From Ensifer sp. LCM 4579 (GTDB lineage: Bacteria; Pseudomonadota; Alphaproteobacteria; Rhizobiales; Rhizobiaceae), in the NCBI RefSeq assembly GCF_001854885.1, contig NZ_MDDV01000003.1, forward strand, positions 95,201 to 159,200: a DNA stretch of 64,000 bases, given 5' to 3'. The position numbers were made by a program, and so were the translations under genes. Positions 9,987 to 19,450 of this stretch are shown here, in pieces; the stretch's first letter is position 1, and each line of letters opens with the position of its first letter. The notes beneath the pieces are model-generated. The model searched no databases and was not told the DNA's origin. It saw nothing but the letters and a program-made list of their open reading frames with translations.

Positions 9987-10820
9987 CTAAAGGCCCAGCA
10001 GCACGGAACCGAAGTCGGACTCCCGGCCGCCACTCAACAGGAGTTGGCCCAACACGAGAAGCAACGCCGCACCGCAGGCGAAAATCAGCCCATCGACCCG
10101 ATCCATGACGCCGCCATGCCCCGGTATCAGGCGGCTCGAGTCCTTCACACCGAAGCGCCGCTTTATGAAGGATTCGAACAGGTCGCCGATCTGGCTGGCG
10201 ATCGAAAGCGTGAGGGCGATGGCCACGATACGAAGGTCCTGCAGCGAAAAATGCGCCATGAAGATGGCGACGCCCGAAAGAACGCCGCAGATCGTACCGC
10301 CGATGGCCCCCGACCAGGTCTTGCCCGGCGAAATCGACGGGGCCAGCTTCGGGCCCCCGATCGCCCGACCGACAAAATACGCGAAAATATCGGTCCCCCA
10401 AACGACGGCGAAGACGAAAAGCATGGCGATGAGGCCGAGATAATCCGCCCCGCGAATGGCCGCCAGGGAAATGCCGGTCAGGCCGGCATAGGCGATACCG
10501 CCAGGCAGCCACCAACTCGCCTTCCTGAAAGACACCCATAGCGCCGCAACCGCGATCGAGCCCGCAAGCACGGGCAGGGTCAACGGCATGTGGTCGAAAA
10601 GCACCAGAACAGCGACGACCGCCTGCGTGAGCCAGCCGAAGGCGTTGCCTCGGAAATCCCGATCGGCGAGCTTCGTGATCGTCGACCACTCGTAATAGAC
10701 CAAAAGGCCGATCGCGACGGCCAGAAGCTGGAATGCGAAACCTCCGGCCCAGGTGGCGCCCAGAGCGATGGCGGCGAGCACGACCGCGGAGGCGATTCTA
10801 AGCTTCAGTTCGCTCTGCAT
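9987..10820 (-). CDS. cdsA: Phosphatidate cytidylyltransferase
   Basis: Makes CDP-diacylglycerol from phosphatidate and CTP, the branch point to all major phospholipids. The 277 residues form a polytopic membrane protein with about seven to eight hydrophobic segments. It ends in the CdsA signature FIKRRFGVKDSSRLIPGHGG followed by VMDRVDG, which holds the metal-binding aspartates. Its ATG shares one base with the uppS stop (TGATG), so the two are probably translationally coupled. A 177-nt spacer separates it from rseP. The dxr gene often found in this spacer in other bacteria is absent. Confidence 0.95.
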   Translation of the reverse strand: MQSELKLRIASAVVLAAIALGATWAGGFAFQLLAVAIGLLVYYEWSTITKLADRDFRGNAFGWLTQAVVAVLVLFDHMPLTLPVLAGSIAVAALWVSFRKASWWLPGGIAYAGLTGISLAAIRGADYLGLIAMLFVFAVVWGTDIFAYFVGRAIGGPKLAPSISPGKTWSGAIGGTICGVLSGVAIFMAHFSLQDLRIVAIALTLSIASQIGDLFESFIKRRFGVKDSSRLIPGHGGVMDRVDGLIFACGAALLLVLGQLLLSGGRESDFGSVLLGL

Positions 10821-11563
10821 CAGGAGCCGACCGCCAAAGTCGGTTGCGGCAGCCCGCCAAAGCGGCGTTCACGGCCGGAATATTTCTCGATCGCCGCGAT
10901 GAAAGTCTCACGCGTGAAATCCGGCCACAGTTCTGGAATGAACAGCAATTCGGAATAGGCTCCCTGCCAGAGCAGAAAATTGGAAAGGCGCTCCTCTCCG
11001 CTCGTCCGAAGGATGAGATCGGGGTCGGGAATGCCTGCCGTGTCGATCGTTTCTGCGATCCGCTCTGCCGTGATGTCGCTCGGCGTAAGACGCCCATCGG
11101 CCACCTCTTCGGCCAACCGGCGCATCGCCCTCGCCAGTTCGTCCCGCGCCCCGTAATTGAAGGCGATCACCAGCGTGATCCCCGTATTGGCGATCGTGGT
11201 CTCTTCCGCCTCGAGCAAGAGCGGCAGTATGTCGCCGCTCAGATTCGTACGGTCGCCGATAACGCGGATGCGGACGTTCTCGCGGTGCAGGTCCGCCAGA
11301 TCCCTTCGCACGAAAGACTTGAGCAGGCCCATGAGATCGCTGACCTCATCCTCGGGCCGGCTCCAGTTCTCCGATGAAAATGCAAACAGGGTCAGATAAC
11401 GGATACCCAGTTCCGCAGCCGTCTTCACCGCGCCGCGAACAGCCTCGACCCCCTTGCGGTGGCCCATCGTGCGAGGCAGTCCACGCGCGTTCGCCCAGCG
11501 ACCGTTGCCGTCCATGATGATGGCGACGTGAGCCGGTGCGTTTGTGAAGGTAATATCTGGCAT
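10820..11563 (-). CDS. uppS: Isoprenyl transferase (undecaprenyl diphosphate synthase)
   Basis: Cis-prenyltransferase that condenses isopentenyl diphosphate onto farnesyl diphosphate to make the C55 carrier for peptidoglycan and O-antigen. The 247-residue soluble protein has the catalytic aspartate in [13 protein letters not shown] (D18). It also has the [13 protein letters not shown] stretch and the C-terminal [19 protein letters not shown] stretch, all family hallmarks. It lies between frr and cdsA in the conserved order and overlaps cdsA by one base. Confidence 0.96.
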   Translation of the reverse strand: MPDITFTNAPAHVAIIMDGNGRWANARGLPRTMGHRKGVEAVRGAVKTAAELGIRYLTLFAFSSENWSRPEDEVSDLMGLLKSFVRRDLADLHRENVRIRVIGDRTNLSGDILPLLLEAEETTIANTGITLVIAFNYGARDELARAMRRLAEEVADGRLTPSDITAERIAETIDTAGIPDPDLILRTSGEERLSNFLLWQGAYSELLFIPELWPDFTRETFIAAIEKYSGRERRFGGLPQPTLAVGS

Positions 11564-11600
11564 GGGCTGTCCGAAAAATAGAGACTCACAATTCCACGGG

Positions 11601-12161
11601 TCAGACCTGCATGATTTCCTTTTCCTTGTCCGCGAGCAAGCGGTCGATCTCGGAGATCATTTCATCGGTCATCTTTTGCACGCGTTCCGACTGGGCGCGG
11701 CTCTCATCCTGGCCGATCTCGCCATCCTTTTCGGCTTTTTTCAGGTCATCCATACCGTCGCGGCGGACATGGCGCACCGCTACCTTGCTTTTCTCGGCAT
11801 AGTCATGCGCGACCTTGACCAGCGACTTGCGGCGCTCCTCATTCAGTTCCGGCAGCGGAATGCGCAGATTCTGCCCGTCCACGATCGGATTGAGGCCGAG
11901 ATTTGCCTCCCTGATCGCCCGCTCGACGGCGCCGACCATGGATTTGTCCCAGACCGAAACCGACAGCATGCGCGCTTCCGGAACCGTGACGTTGGCGACC
12001 TGGTTCAGCGGCATGCGCGATCCGTAGGCCTCGACGGTCACCGGATCGAGAACGTTTGCCGATGCGCGGCCGGTACGAAGCGACGCGATGTCGTGCTTGA
12101 AAGCGGCAATCGCCCCGTCCATCCGGCGCTTTAGTTCCTTCAGATCCACACCTTCACTCAT
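11601..12161 (-). CDS. frr: Ribosome recycling factor
   Basis: Splits post-termination ribosomes together with EF-G. The 186-residue protein has the standard RRF length and the conserved [20 protein letters not shown] and [12 protein letters not shown] stretches. The loop [18 protein letters not shown] and the C-terminal triple-helix segment rich in Lys/Glu are also present. The start is ATG 12161. It lies 49 nt downstream of pyrH and 37 nt upstream of uppS, consistent with one transcript. Confidence 0.97.
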   Translation of the reverse strand: MSEGVDLKELKRRMDGAIAAFKHDIASLRTGRASANVLDPVTVEAYGSRMPLNQVANVTVPEARMLSVSVWDKSMVGAVERAIREANLGLNPIVDGQNLRIPLPELNEERRKSLVKVAHDYAEKSKVAVRHVRRDGMDDLKKAEKDGEIGQDESRAQSERVQKMTDEMISEIDRLLADKEKEIMQV

Positions 12162-12210
12162 GATACTAGCTCCCGTTCTGTTAGGCGGCCCACCGGGCCT
12201 CCGCAGACTA

Positions 12211-12933
12211 TCAATTATCCGTCACGATGGTGGCGCGACCGCCACCGGTCAATATCTCTGCGAACCCGCCTTTCTCGTGGATCGAGAAAACGACGATCGG
12301 AATGGCATTTTCCCGCGCGAGCGCCACCGCCGCAACGTCCATCACGGCCAATCCCTTTTCGAGGACCTCACTGTGGGTCAGCCGATCGAAGCGGATCGCA
12401 GAAGGAACTTTCTTCGGGTCGGCGGAATAGATTCCATCGACCTGCGTTCCCTTGAAGATCGCCTCCGCTCCCATTTCCGCGGCGCGAAGCGCCGCCGCGG
12501 AATCGGTCGTGAAGAAGGGATTGCCGGTACCGCCGGCAAAGATCACCACACGACCCAGGGAAAGATGATAAAGCGTCGCGCGCTGCGAAAAGCTTTCGCA
12601 AATCTCCGGCATCGCGATTGCCGACAGCACCACCGTATCGATGTCGAGTTTGCGCAGCGATGTTGCAAGGGCGAGCGCATTGATCACCGTCGCCAGCATG
12701 CCCATGTGATCGCCCGTCACCCGGTCGCCGCCCTTGGAGGCGACCGCCACGCCGCGGAAGATATTCCCGCCGCCGACGACGACGCCGACTTCGACGCCCA
12801 TGGCCCGAGCCTCGGCGATGTCCGATGCGATCCGATCGGCAACCGTCACATCGATGCCGAAGCCCTGGCTCCCCATCAAGGCTTCGCCAGAGGCTTTGAG
12901 AAGAACGCGCTTGTAGATTGGCTTGGCCGACAT
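12211..12933 (-). CDS. pyrH: UMP kinase
   Basis: Phosphorylates UMP to UDP in pyrimidine nucleotide synthesis; the bacterial hexameric type of the amino-acid-kinase fold. The 240 residues begin [19 protein letters not shown] with the phosphate-binding lysines. [13 protein letters not shown] and the [19 protein letters not shown] stretch follow. AGGAG upstream sits 5 nt from ATG 12933 but only 2 nt from the in-frame ATG at 12936, which favours 12933. A frame open to 13131 is not family-like. It is encoded between tsf and frr. Confidence 0.96.
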   Translation of the reverse strand: MSAKPIYKRVLLKASGEALMGSQGFGIDVTVADRIASDIAEARAMGVEVGVVVGGGNIFRGVAVASKGGDRVTGDHMGMLATVINALALATSLRKLDIDTVVLSAIAMPEICESFSQRATLYHLSLGRVVIFAGGTGNPFFTTDSAAALRAAEMGAEAIFKGTQVDGIYSADPKKVPSAIRFDRLTHSEVLEKGLAVMDVAAVALARENAIPIVVFSIHEKGGFAEILTGGGRATIVTDN

Positions 12934-13071
12934 CATCACTCCTGAACAGATCGGCACGCATGCGCGAAGGGCGCGCACGGCGGCAACAAGGAAAAATCCG
13001 CTTGCGTGGTGTCGACCGCCTCGATGTACATTCCAGCGGGCCCGACGCAATGACGAATGCCGGATACACGA

Positions 13072-13099
13072 AGGGCACCGCGTTGTCACGCGATGCCCT
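13072..13099 (-). terminator. Hairpin downstream of tsf
   Basis: AGGGCA (13072-13077) pairs with TGCCCT (13094-13099). Past one mismatch an inner CGCG/CGCG extends the stem around a TTGTCA loop. On the minus strand it lies about 30 nt after the tsf stop and is followed only by TTCGTG, so it may attenuate rather than stop transcription into pyrH. Confidence 0.4.
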
Positions 13100-13127
13100 C
13101 CAGCTTTTCCCAATCGGGAAGAAGAAA

Positions 13128-14051
13128 TCAACCCTTGGCGGCAGCCGCCACTTCGGCTGCGAAGTCGGACTCTTCTTTCTGCACGCCTTCGCCGAGCAGC
13201 AGGCGAGCGATGCCCGTGACCTCGATCGGCGCGCCGACGCTCTTTTCGGCCTCCTTGAGGGCTGCTTCGACGGTCTGGTCGGGGTTCATCACGAAAGCCT
13301 GCGAAAGAAGCGCGACTTCCTCGAAGAACTTGCGCATGCGACCCTCCACCATCTTCTCGATGATGTTGTCCGGCTTGCCCGAGGCGCGCGACTGCTCGAT
13401 GAAGACATTGCGCTCGCGTTCGGCAACCGCCGGATCGATCTCGCTCGGGCGGACGGCAAGCGGGTTGGTCGCCGCGACATGCATGGCGACCTGACGGCCA
13501 ATGGCGTTCAGCGCTTCCTTGTCGCCCGTGGACTTCAGCGCGACCAGAACCCCAAGCTTGCCGATGCCATCGCCGGCGGCATTATGGATGTAGGTCGCGA
13601 CGACACCATCCTCGACAGCGAGCAGGGCGGAACGACGCAGCGTCATGTTCTCGCCGATCGTTGCAATCGCGTCCTTGATGGTTTCTTCCACAGACTTGCC
13701 GGTGGCCGGATAGGTCGCGTTGGCAACGGCCCCAACGCTGCCGTCCGTGCCGAGCGCGACGCTGGCGACGCCGCGGACGAGGTCCTGGAAGGCATCGTTG
13801 CGAGCGACGAAGTCGGTCTCGGAATTGATTTCGACGACAACGGCCTTGTTGCCGGCGCTGGCGATGCCCACGAGACCTTCGGCAGCGGTGCGGCCGGACT
13901 TCTTGTCGGCCTTCGCGATGCCCTTGGCGCGCAGCCAGTCGACCGCGGCTTCCATGTCGCCATTGGTTTCAGCAAGCGCCTTCTTGCAATCCATCATGCC
14001 TGCGCCGGTCTTCTCGCGCAGATCCTTCACCATCGCGGCAGTAACAGTCAT
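13128..14051 (-). CDS. tsf: Elongation factor Ts
   Basis: Guanine-nucleotide exchange factor for EF-Tu. The 307-residue protein opens with the UBA-like N-terminal module ([19 protein letters not shown]) that contacts EF-Tu and includes the SETDFVARN core motif. I chose ATG 14051 over an in-frame ATG at 14057: GAGG lies 7 nt before 14051 but only 1 nt before 14057. It follows rpsB by 250 nt, with a strong hairpin in between. Confidence 0.96.
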   Translation of the reverse strand: MTVTAAMVKDLREKTGAGMMDCKKALAETNGDMEAAVDWLRAKGIAKADKKSGRTAAEGLVGIASAGNKAVVVEINSETDFVARNDAFQDLVRGVASVALGTDGSVGAVANATYPATGKSVEETIKDAIATIGENMTLRRSALLAVEDGVVATYIHNAAGDGIGKLGVLVALKSTGDKEALNAIGRQVAMHVAATNPLAVRPSEIDPAVAERERNVFIEQSRASGKPDNIIEKMVEGRMRKFFEEVALLSQAFVMNPDQTVEAALKEAEKSVGAPIEVTGIARLLLGEGVQKEESDFAAEVAAAAKG

Positions 14052-14218
14052 CTTCATGCCTCTTCGTCTGTTTCGCTGGCGCGCCAACCGCAAGTGGCGC
14101 CGTGCCAGAAGGTTTGGCAGGGAATGGCCTGTCGATGTGACACCGTGATGACGTCGCCATCATGATGCGGTGCGGGAAACTTCTCGAATAAAGCCGCGCC
14201 ATTCCCGGGCTGAAAAGA

Positions 14219-14255
14219 ACGAGGCCGTTCAGATTTCCATCAGAAACGGCCTCGT
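14219..14255 (-). terminator. Terminator-like hairpin between rpsB and tsf
   Basis: ACGAGGCCGTT (14219-14229) is perfectly complementary to AACGGCCTCGT (14245-14255), with a 15-nt loop. On the minus strand, reading out of rpsB, the stem is followed by TCTTTTC. It lies about 46 nt after the rpsB stop. This looks like a partial intrinsic terminator that would keep S2 message above EF-Ts message. Confidence 0.65.
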
Positions 14256-14301
14256 CCGAACAATTCATGGGATGCGGCAGCAAAAGCTGCCGGCCTCCCG
14301 A

Positions 14302-15069
14302 TCAGGCTTCGGACGATTCGTCGAGAGCCGGCTCGACCGGAACCTCTTCGGAGGCGCCGAGATCGCGGCCGGCAGCGCCCTGCTGACGCGCAATGCCGTC
14401 GATCGCCGCGCGGGCAACGAGATCGCAGTAAAGGGCGATCGCACGCGAAGCGTCGTCATTGCCGGGGATCGCATAGTCGATCTGGTCCGGATCGCAGTTG
14501 GAGTCGATGATGGCAACCACCGGAATGCCAAGGCGCTTGGCCTCTTCGATGGCGATCGATTCCTTGTTGGTGTCGATGATGAACATCAGGTCCGGCGTGC
14601 CGCCCATGTCGCGGATACCGCCGAGCGCACGGTTCAGCTTTTCGCGTTCGCGCTCGAGGTTCAGGCGCTCCTTCTTCGTGAAGCCGGAAGCTTCGGAAGC
14701 GAGAATCTCGTCGAGCTTGCGCAGGCGCTGGATCGAGTTGGAGATCGTCTTCCAGTTGGTCATCATGCCGCCGAGCCAGCGGGCGTTGACATAGTACTGG
14801 GCCGAGCGCTTTGCAGCGTCGGCGATGATCTCCGAAGCCTGGCGCTTGGTGCCAACGAAGAGCACGCGGCCGCCGCTGGCGACGGTATCGCTGACGACCT
14901 GGAGAGCGCGCGACAGCATCGGTACGGTCTGAGCGAGGTCGATGATGTGAACGTTGTTGCGGTCGCCGAAGATATACGGCTTCATCTTCGGGTTCCAGCG
15001 GTGCGTCTGGTGACCGAAGTGGACGCCTGCTTCGAGAAGCTGGCGCATGCTAAAATCAGGCAATGCCAT
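14302..15069 (-). CDS. rpsB: 30S ribosomal protein S2
   Basis: Binds late to the 30S subunit at the head-body junction and helps recruit S1. The 255-residue protein has the family N-terminus [20 protein letters not shown] and the [17 protein letters not shown] stretch. The [20 protein letters not shown] segment near the C-terminus is also typical. It ends with an acidic tail typical of rhizobial S2. ATG 15069 is preceded by AAAGGAG about 10 nt upstream. It is the first gene of the rpsB-to-lpxB series. Confidence 0.97.
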   Translation of the reverse strand: MALPDFSMRQLLEAGVHFGHQTHRWNPKMKPYIFGDRNNVHIIDLAQTVPMLSRALQVVSDTVASGGRVLFVGTKRQASEIIADAAKRSAQYYVNARWLGGMMTNWKTISNSIQRLRKLDEILASEASGFTKKERLNLEREREKLNRALGGIRDMGGTPDLMFIIDTNKESIAIEEAKRLGIPVVAIIDSNCDPDQIDYAIPGNDDASRAIALYCDLVARAAIDGIARQQGAAGRDLGASEEVPVEPALDESSEA

Positions 15070-15141
15070 GCCCTTATTCTCCTTTTCCGGTTGAACCTCC
15101 GCAAGGCGTCGAACGCATCTCACTGCGCCCACCGGCGGAAC

Positions 15142-15162
15142 GATCCGGATTTCTCCCGGATC
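15142..15162 (-). promoter_or_regulatory. Leader hairpin of rpsB
   Basis: GATCCGG (15142-15148) pairs with CCGGATC (15156-15162) around a 7-nt loop, about 75-95 nt upstream of the rpsB ATG on the minus strand. Upstream of it, a TTGATT box with TAAGGG 17 nt later is a weak promoter candidate. S2 autoregulates its own message in other bacteria; whether this stem takes part is a guess. Confidence 0.3.
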
Positions 15163-15282
15163 ATCCCATGCCTCACGTGTGGAATGGACAGCCCCTTAGC
15201 CGCTACCGTCCGACAAATCAAGACAGGAAGTCCGATTTGCCCTGAAGCGCGTCGCATTTATCTGCTTTTGCGGCGACCTGCC

Positions 15283-16104
15283 TTATTTGCACTCTTCCGC
15301 CTTGAAGACTTCGAGATCGGCAAGCTTGCCGGCCAGGACGAAGTCTCCGTAGTCCATCGTCAAATCGCGGGTGACGCCATTCTCGTAGAGCTTGAAGGAC
15401 ATGCGGTAGATGGGCACGGCATCGCCCGTCGCTTCATCGTTGAAGTAGGAGATCGTCACCGGCCAGTAATTTTCGCCAGCGAGCTCGCCGGCCCTGCCGG
15501 CGTCCACGTCGTTCGGCTCCGGCTTACGGGCCTTGCCCACGAAGGTGGAGGTGATCAGCGTCTTGTCACCCGAATCTGAGCCATCGAAGATGCGGGCCTC
15601 GAAAAAGGTTTCGCCCCTCTTGGCCCGCTCGATGACCTCCAGCATGTGCTCGGTCGGAAACCGGCTTGCGGCCAGCGCCACTTCGCGCCTATCGGGTACG
15701 GTCAGTTCCACCTTGACGCCGGACGTCTCCTCATGCGCACTTCCGCGCACTTCCTTGTCCAGCTTCTCGTCGGTAAAGGAACGCGTCAGAAATCGGAAGC
15801 TGCCGGTTCTCATATCCTCGAAGGTGGTCGTCTGCTGATCCGTCAGGCGAACTTCTTCGCCCGTGTCCACCTGGGTCACGAAGCGGAAGCTGACCGTGTA
15901 TCCTTCGCAGGCGGAACCGTTGAACTCGTAGACCATGCGCCCGTACATTCCGCTAATGCCGGAACGTTCGGAGGCGTCCTTCAGTTCGAGGTCGTAGACG
16001 GCGCGGTGAGGTGCGAGCGTGCTGGCATTGGCCACGCTGGCCGCGGCCGCCGCAGCGAGCCAGGCGCCCGAGAGAGCGACGAGGCCGAAGCCTTTACGAA
16101 ACAT
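15283..16104 (-). CDS. eipB: EipB-like periplasmic cell-envelope integrity protein (DUF1849)
   Basis: Resembles EipB, described in Brucella as a periplasmic beta-spiral protein needed for envelope integrity; its molecular action is not settled. The 273-residue precursor has a Sec signal peptide (residues 1-28, hydrophobic WLAAAAAASVANAS). The mature protein begins near TLAPHRAVYDLELKDA. Two mature cysteines (in SACEGY and the C-terminal EECK) match the pair that forms a disulfide in EipB. AGGAGGAAACGG precedes the ATG. It is transcribed alone, divergent from the RidA-like gene. The family call rests on the N-terminal pattern, length and the cysteine pair. Confidence 0.82.
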   Translation of the reverse strand: MFRKGFGLVALSGAWLAAAAAASVANASTLAPHRAVYDLELKDASERSGISGMYGRMVYEFNGSACEGYTVSFRFVTQVDTGEEVRLTDQQTTTFEDMRTGSFRFLTRSFTDEKLDKEVRGSAHEETSGVKVELTVPDRREVALAASRFPTEHMLEVIERAKRGETFFEARIFDGSDSGDKTLITSTFVGKARKPEPNDVDAGRAGELAGENYWPVTISYFNDEATGDAVPIYRMSFKLYENGVTRDLTMDYGDFVLAGKLADLEVFKAEECK

Positions 16105-16237
16105 CCGTTTCCTCCTGTTGGACTCGGCGGCGATGCGTTAAACAAACGTTCGGCAGAAACAAGGCGACGCCACCTGGATCGAGCCCATCCTGCCTGCATG
16201 ACGGATTTTATCACAAAAGACAACAATGGAGCCTCCC

Positions 16238-16705
16238 ATGTCCGCAGAGATCGAAACGCGCCTCGACGAACTCGGCATCGTCCTTCCGCAGGCGGTCGCG
16301 CCCGTCGCGAATTACGTACCTTTCGTCGTCACCGGGTCGACACTCTTCATTTCGGGGCAATTGCCCATGGAAGCCGGCAAGGTTGCGGTCACGGGTCACG
16401 TGGGCAAGGACGTCGACGTCGCCGCGGCGCAACGGGCCGCCGAACTTTGCGCGATCAACATCCTGGCGCAGGCAAAGGCCGCACTCGGCGGCGATCTCGG
16501 GCGCATTCGTCGCCTCGTCAAGATCAACGGCTTCGTCGCCTCCACGCCGGAATTCACCGAACAGCACCTCGTCATCAACGGCGCCTCGAACCTCCTGGCG
16601 ACTGTGCTCGGCGAAGCCGGCAAGCATGCGCGTGCCGCCGTCGGCATGGCCGCCTTGCCCTTCAATGCGGCGGTCGAGATCGACGCCATCCTCGAGATCG
16701 CCTGA
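16238..16705 (+). CDS. RidA/YjgF-family protein
   Basis: Member of the Rid family, whose best-known proteins hydrolyse reactive enamine/imine intermediates from PLP enzymes. The 155 residues fit the longer YjgF-like subgroup rather than the roughly 130-residue RidA archetype. TLFISGQLPMEAG matches the family core, and RLVKINGFVASTPEF lies mid-protein. The Arg that RidA uses for substrate carboxylate is not clearly in place, so activity is unproven. ATG 16238 is chosen over 16226 because GGAG lies 6 nt before it. It begins a four-gene plus-strand run. Confidence 0.85.
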   Translation: MSAEIETRLDELGIVLPQAVAPVANYVPFVVTGSTLFISGQLPMEAGKVAVTGHVGKDVDVAAAQRAAELCAINILAQAKAALGGDLGRIRRLVKINGFVASTPEFTEQHLVINGASNLLATVLGEAGKHARAAVGMAALPFNAAVEIDAILEIA

Positions 16706-16720
16706 TCAGGGACGCCGTTC

Positions 16721-17446
16721 ATGAAGGACACGTCCTTTCTCAAGGCCCGGCCGATTGCGCATCGCGGCTATCACGACATGAACCGCGAGGTCTGGGAGAA
16801 CACGCTCTCAGCCTTCGCCCGCGCCGTCGAGGCGGGCTTCGCGATCGAGTGCGACCTGCAATATACGGCTGACAGCGTACCGGTTGTCTTTCATGATGAC
16901 GACCTGCAGCGTCTCTGCGGGCTGAAGGGCGATGTCCGAGCGAAAACAGCCGCGGAACTCGGCCTCCTTTCCGTCGGCGGCACCAGGGACAAGGTGCCGC
17001 CACTGTCGCAACTCCTTCGCCTCGTCGACGGTCGCGTACCGCTCGTGCTCGAACTCAAGGGCCGGAAGGGCGATGATGAAGGCTTCGCGGCGGCCGTACT
17101 CGAAGCACTGGAGAATTATAAGGGTCCCGTGGCGCTGATGAGCTTCGACCACTGTCTGCTCAAGGACCTGAAGGCGCTCGACGCACCGTATCCGCTCGGG
17201 CTGACCGCCGAAGGCTCCAGGCCGGAAATATTCTTCGTGCACGAAGAAGCGATGCAGCTCGGCCTTGATTTCATTTCCTATTTCTACGGTGACCTCCCGA
17301 ACCCGTTCATCACCAAGGAGCGCACCCTCGGCTACACGGTCATCACCTGGACCGTGCGAGACCGGCGGGCGCAGGAACATACCTTCGCCCATGCCGATCA
17401 AATGACATTCGAGGGTTTCGATCCACGGGAGACCATGATTTCTTAA
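16721..17446 (+). CDS. Glycerophosphodiester phosphodiesterase family protein
   Basis: TIM-barrel enzyme predicted to split glycerophosphodiesters into glycerol-3-phosphate and an alcohol. The 241 residues begin with ARPIAHRGYHDMNREVWENT, which holds the HRG catalytic motif and the E-N-T metal site. AIECDLQYTADSVPVVFHDD supplies the second acid-base and metal ligands, and LVLELKG the third. There is no signal peptide, so it is cytosolic. It follows the RidA-like gene by 15 nt and precedes the GNAT-like gene by 4 nt, suggesting an operon. Confidence 0.9.
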   Translation: MKDTSFLKARPIAHRGYHDMNREVWENTLSAFARAVEAGFAIECDLQYTADSVPVVFHDDDLQRLCGLKGDVRAKTAAELGLLSVGGTRDKVPPLSQLLRLVDGRVPLVLELKGRKGDDEGFAAAVLEALENYKGPVALMSFDHCLLKDLKALDAPYPLGLTAEGSRPEIFFVHEEAMQLGLDFISYFYGDLPNPFITKERTLGYTVITWTVRDRRAQEHTFAHADQMTFEGFDPRETMIS

Positions 17447-17450
17447 GAAA

Positions 17451-18632
17451 ATGTCAGACGCGATCACCATCCGCATCGAGCACTCGTTCGCCGCGATTCC
17501 GCCGGCGGATTGGAATCGCCTTGCCGGCGCCTCGAAAGAGCATTTCGGCACGGCCTATAACCCGTTCGTCTCGCATGCCTATCTGTCGGCGCTGGAGCAA
17601 TCCGGTTCGGCGACGGCGGATACAGGCTGGCTGGGGCAGCATCTCCTGATGGAGCATGCGGATGGATCCCTCGCCGGCGCTCTCGTCTGCTACATGAAGA
17701 ACCATAGCCAGGGCGAATATGTCTTCGACCATGGCTGGGCGAATGCCTTCGAACAGGCGGGGGGTCGCTATTATCCGAAATTGCAGTGTTCGGTGCCTTT
17801 CACGCCGGTCACGGGACCGCGCCTGCTGGCGGCCGACGGCGCCGATCCACGGCCGGTGCGGGAGGCGCTGGCCGCGGGCCTCAAGGAACTCACGCGCCGA
17901 CACGGCGTCTCCTCTGCCCATGTGGCCTTCGTCCCTGCCGATGAAATGCCGGCCTTCGAGCGGGCCGGTTTCCTGCACCGGACGGACCAGCAGTTTCATT
18001 TCATGAATGCGGGCTACAGCTCGCATGACGATTTTCTCGCGACCCTTGCGTCGCGAAAACGCAAGGCGCTGAAGAAGGAGCGCCGCACTGCCGTCGAACA
18101 TGGAATCACGATCGATTGGCTTACCGGCAGCGACCTGACCGAAGACATATGGGACCAGTTCTTCGCCTTCTACATGGACACGGGCGGGCGCAAATGGGGA
18201 CGTCCCTATCTGACGCGCGACTTCTATTCCCTGATCGGCGAACGGATGGCTGACGACATCCTGCTGGTCATGGCCAAGCGCGCCGGCCGGTACATCGCCG
18301 GCGCGATCAACTTCATCGGCGGCGAAGCGCTATACGGACGACACTGGGGCTGCATCGAGGATCACCCCTTCCTGCATTTCGAGGTCTGCTATCACCAGGC
18401 GATCGATTTTGCGATCGCCCGGGGCCTGCAGCGCGTCGAGGCCGGAGCGCAGGGCGAGCACAAGCTGGCGCGCGGCTATATGCCGGTGACGACCCATTCG
18501 GCCCACTTCATCACCCATCCCGGACTGGCGCGGGCGGTCGCGGACTACCTTGAACGGGAACGCCGCGATGTGGAAGAGACTGGCGAATTCCTTGCGGAAC
18601 ACGGTCCCTTCCGCAAAGGCGAACGACAATAA
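17451..18632 (+). CDS. GNAT-fold acyltransferase, COG3146/DUF482 type
   Basis: A 393-residue protein of the family annotated as GNAT or peptidogalycan-synthesis N-acyltransferase; the substrate is unknown. Visible features are an N-terminal SFAAIPPADWNRLAG segment, LASRKRKALKKERRTAVEHG in the centre, and the C-terminal RGLQRVEAGAQGEHKLARGY stretch typical of this COG. It shows no signal peptide or membrane segment. It sits four bases after the phosphodiesterase stop and 51 nt before the HIT gene. The family call is firm; the biological role is not. Confidence 0.82.
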   Translation: MSDAITIRIEHSFAAIPPADWNRLAGASKEHFGTAYNPFVSHAYLSALEQSGSATADTGWLGQHLLMEHADGSLAGALVCYMKNHSQGEYVFDHGWANAFEQAGGRYYPKLQCSVPFTPVTGPRLLAADGADPRPVREALAAGLKELTRRHGVSSAHVAFVPADEMPAFERAGFLHRTDQQFHFMNAGYSSHDDFLATLASRKRKALKKERRTAVEHGITIDWLTGSDLTEDIWDQFFAFYMDTGGRKWGRPYLTRDFYSLIGERMADDILLVMAKRAGRYIAGAINFIGGEALYGRHWGCIEDHPFLHFEVCYHQAIDFAIARGLQRVEAGAQGEHKLARGYMPVTTHSAHFITHPGLARAVADYLERERRDVEETGEFLAEHGPFRKGERQ

Positions 18633-18683
18633 GACGAAGAGCGGCACCGGAATATCCGCCGCGCACCAACAAGAGGAAATGAC

Positions 18684-19103
18684 ATGAGCGGCTACGACAC
18701 CAGCAATATCTTTGCCAAGATCCTGCGCGGCGAGATCCCCTCCCATCGGGTCTATGAAGACGATGCGACCGTGGCGTTCATGGACGTCATGCCGCAGGCG
18801 GAAGGGCATGTGCTGGTATTGCCGAAGGCCCCGTCCCGCAACCTTCTCGACGCGGACCCCGCCACCTTACCCGCCTTGATCGCAACGGTTCAGAAGGTCG
18901 CCATCGCGGCGAAGCAGGCCTTCGACGCGGACGGCGTCACCGTCATGCAGTTCAATGAGGCCCCGGCCGGCCAGTCGGTTTTCCACCTGCATTTCCATGT
19001 CATTCCGCGCCGCGCGGGCGTTCCGCTGAAACCGCATTCCGGACAGATGGAAGACGGCGACGTGCTGGCCGCGAACGCGGAGAAGATCCGACAGGCGCTG
19101 TAG
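18684..19103 (+). CDS. HIT family nucleotide-binding protein
   Basis: Histidine-triad hydrolase or transferase of the HINT type, acting on nucleoside phosphoramidates and related compounds. The 139 residues have the N-terminal TSNIFAKILRGEIPSHRVYE-like opening and the diagnostic triad in FHLHFHVIPRR. GAGGAAATGAC precedes the ATG. It is the last gene of the plus-strand run and is convergent with azlD, with only 2 nt between the stops. Confidence 0.93.
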   Translation: MSGYDTSNIFAKILRGEIPSHRVYEDDATVAFMDVMPQAEGHVLVLPKAPSRNLLDADPATLPALIATVQKVAIAAKQAFDADGVTVMQFNEAPAGQSVFHLHFHVIPRRAGVPLKPHSGQMEDGDVLAANAEKIRQAL

Positions 19104-19105
19104 GG

Positions 19106-19450
19106 TCAGAATCCCAGCCGCCAGAGTCCGGCGGCGAGAACCGCGATCGCCGTCGCAATGCCGGCGATCGGCTTCTGGCGGGCGAGAAAAAACGCAAGGG
19201 CGCCGAGAAAGATGGCGCTCAGCCGCAGCCACAGCGGCGATTGCGCGAGCACCCCGGTCGGAAAGAGGATCAGCTTCGCGATCACGGCCGCGACCAGCGC
19301 CGTCGCAACCGCCCTCACCCAGTTCAATGCCTCGGAATCGTCGCGGAGCTGCTTGCCGGCAATCACGCCCAGCCATCGCCAGATATCCGTGGCGAGCCAG
19401 CCGGCAATCGCGATGAAGGCATAGGCCCACCACCCCTCCAGCCAGTTCAC
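19106..19450 (-). CDS. azlD: AzlD-type branched-chain amino-acid export subunit
   Basis: Small hydrophobic partner of AzlC in the branched-chain amino-acid exporter (LIV-E type). The 114 residues contain three to four membrane segments (for example WWAYAFIAIAGWLATDIWRW and LSAIFLGALAFFLAR). It starts with GTG at 19450, overlapping the azlC stop as GTGA, so translation is probably coupled. The export substrate is inferred from the family only. Confidence 0.86.
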   Translation of the reverse strand: MNWLEGWWAYAFIAIAGWLATDIWRWLGVIAGKQLRDDSEALNWVRAVATALVAAVIAKLILFPTGVLAQSPLWLRLSAIFLGALAFFLARQKPIAGIATAIAVLAAGLWRLGF

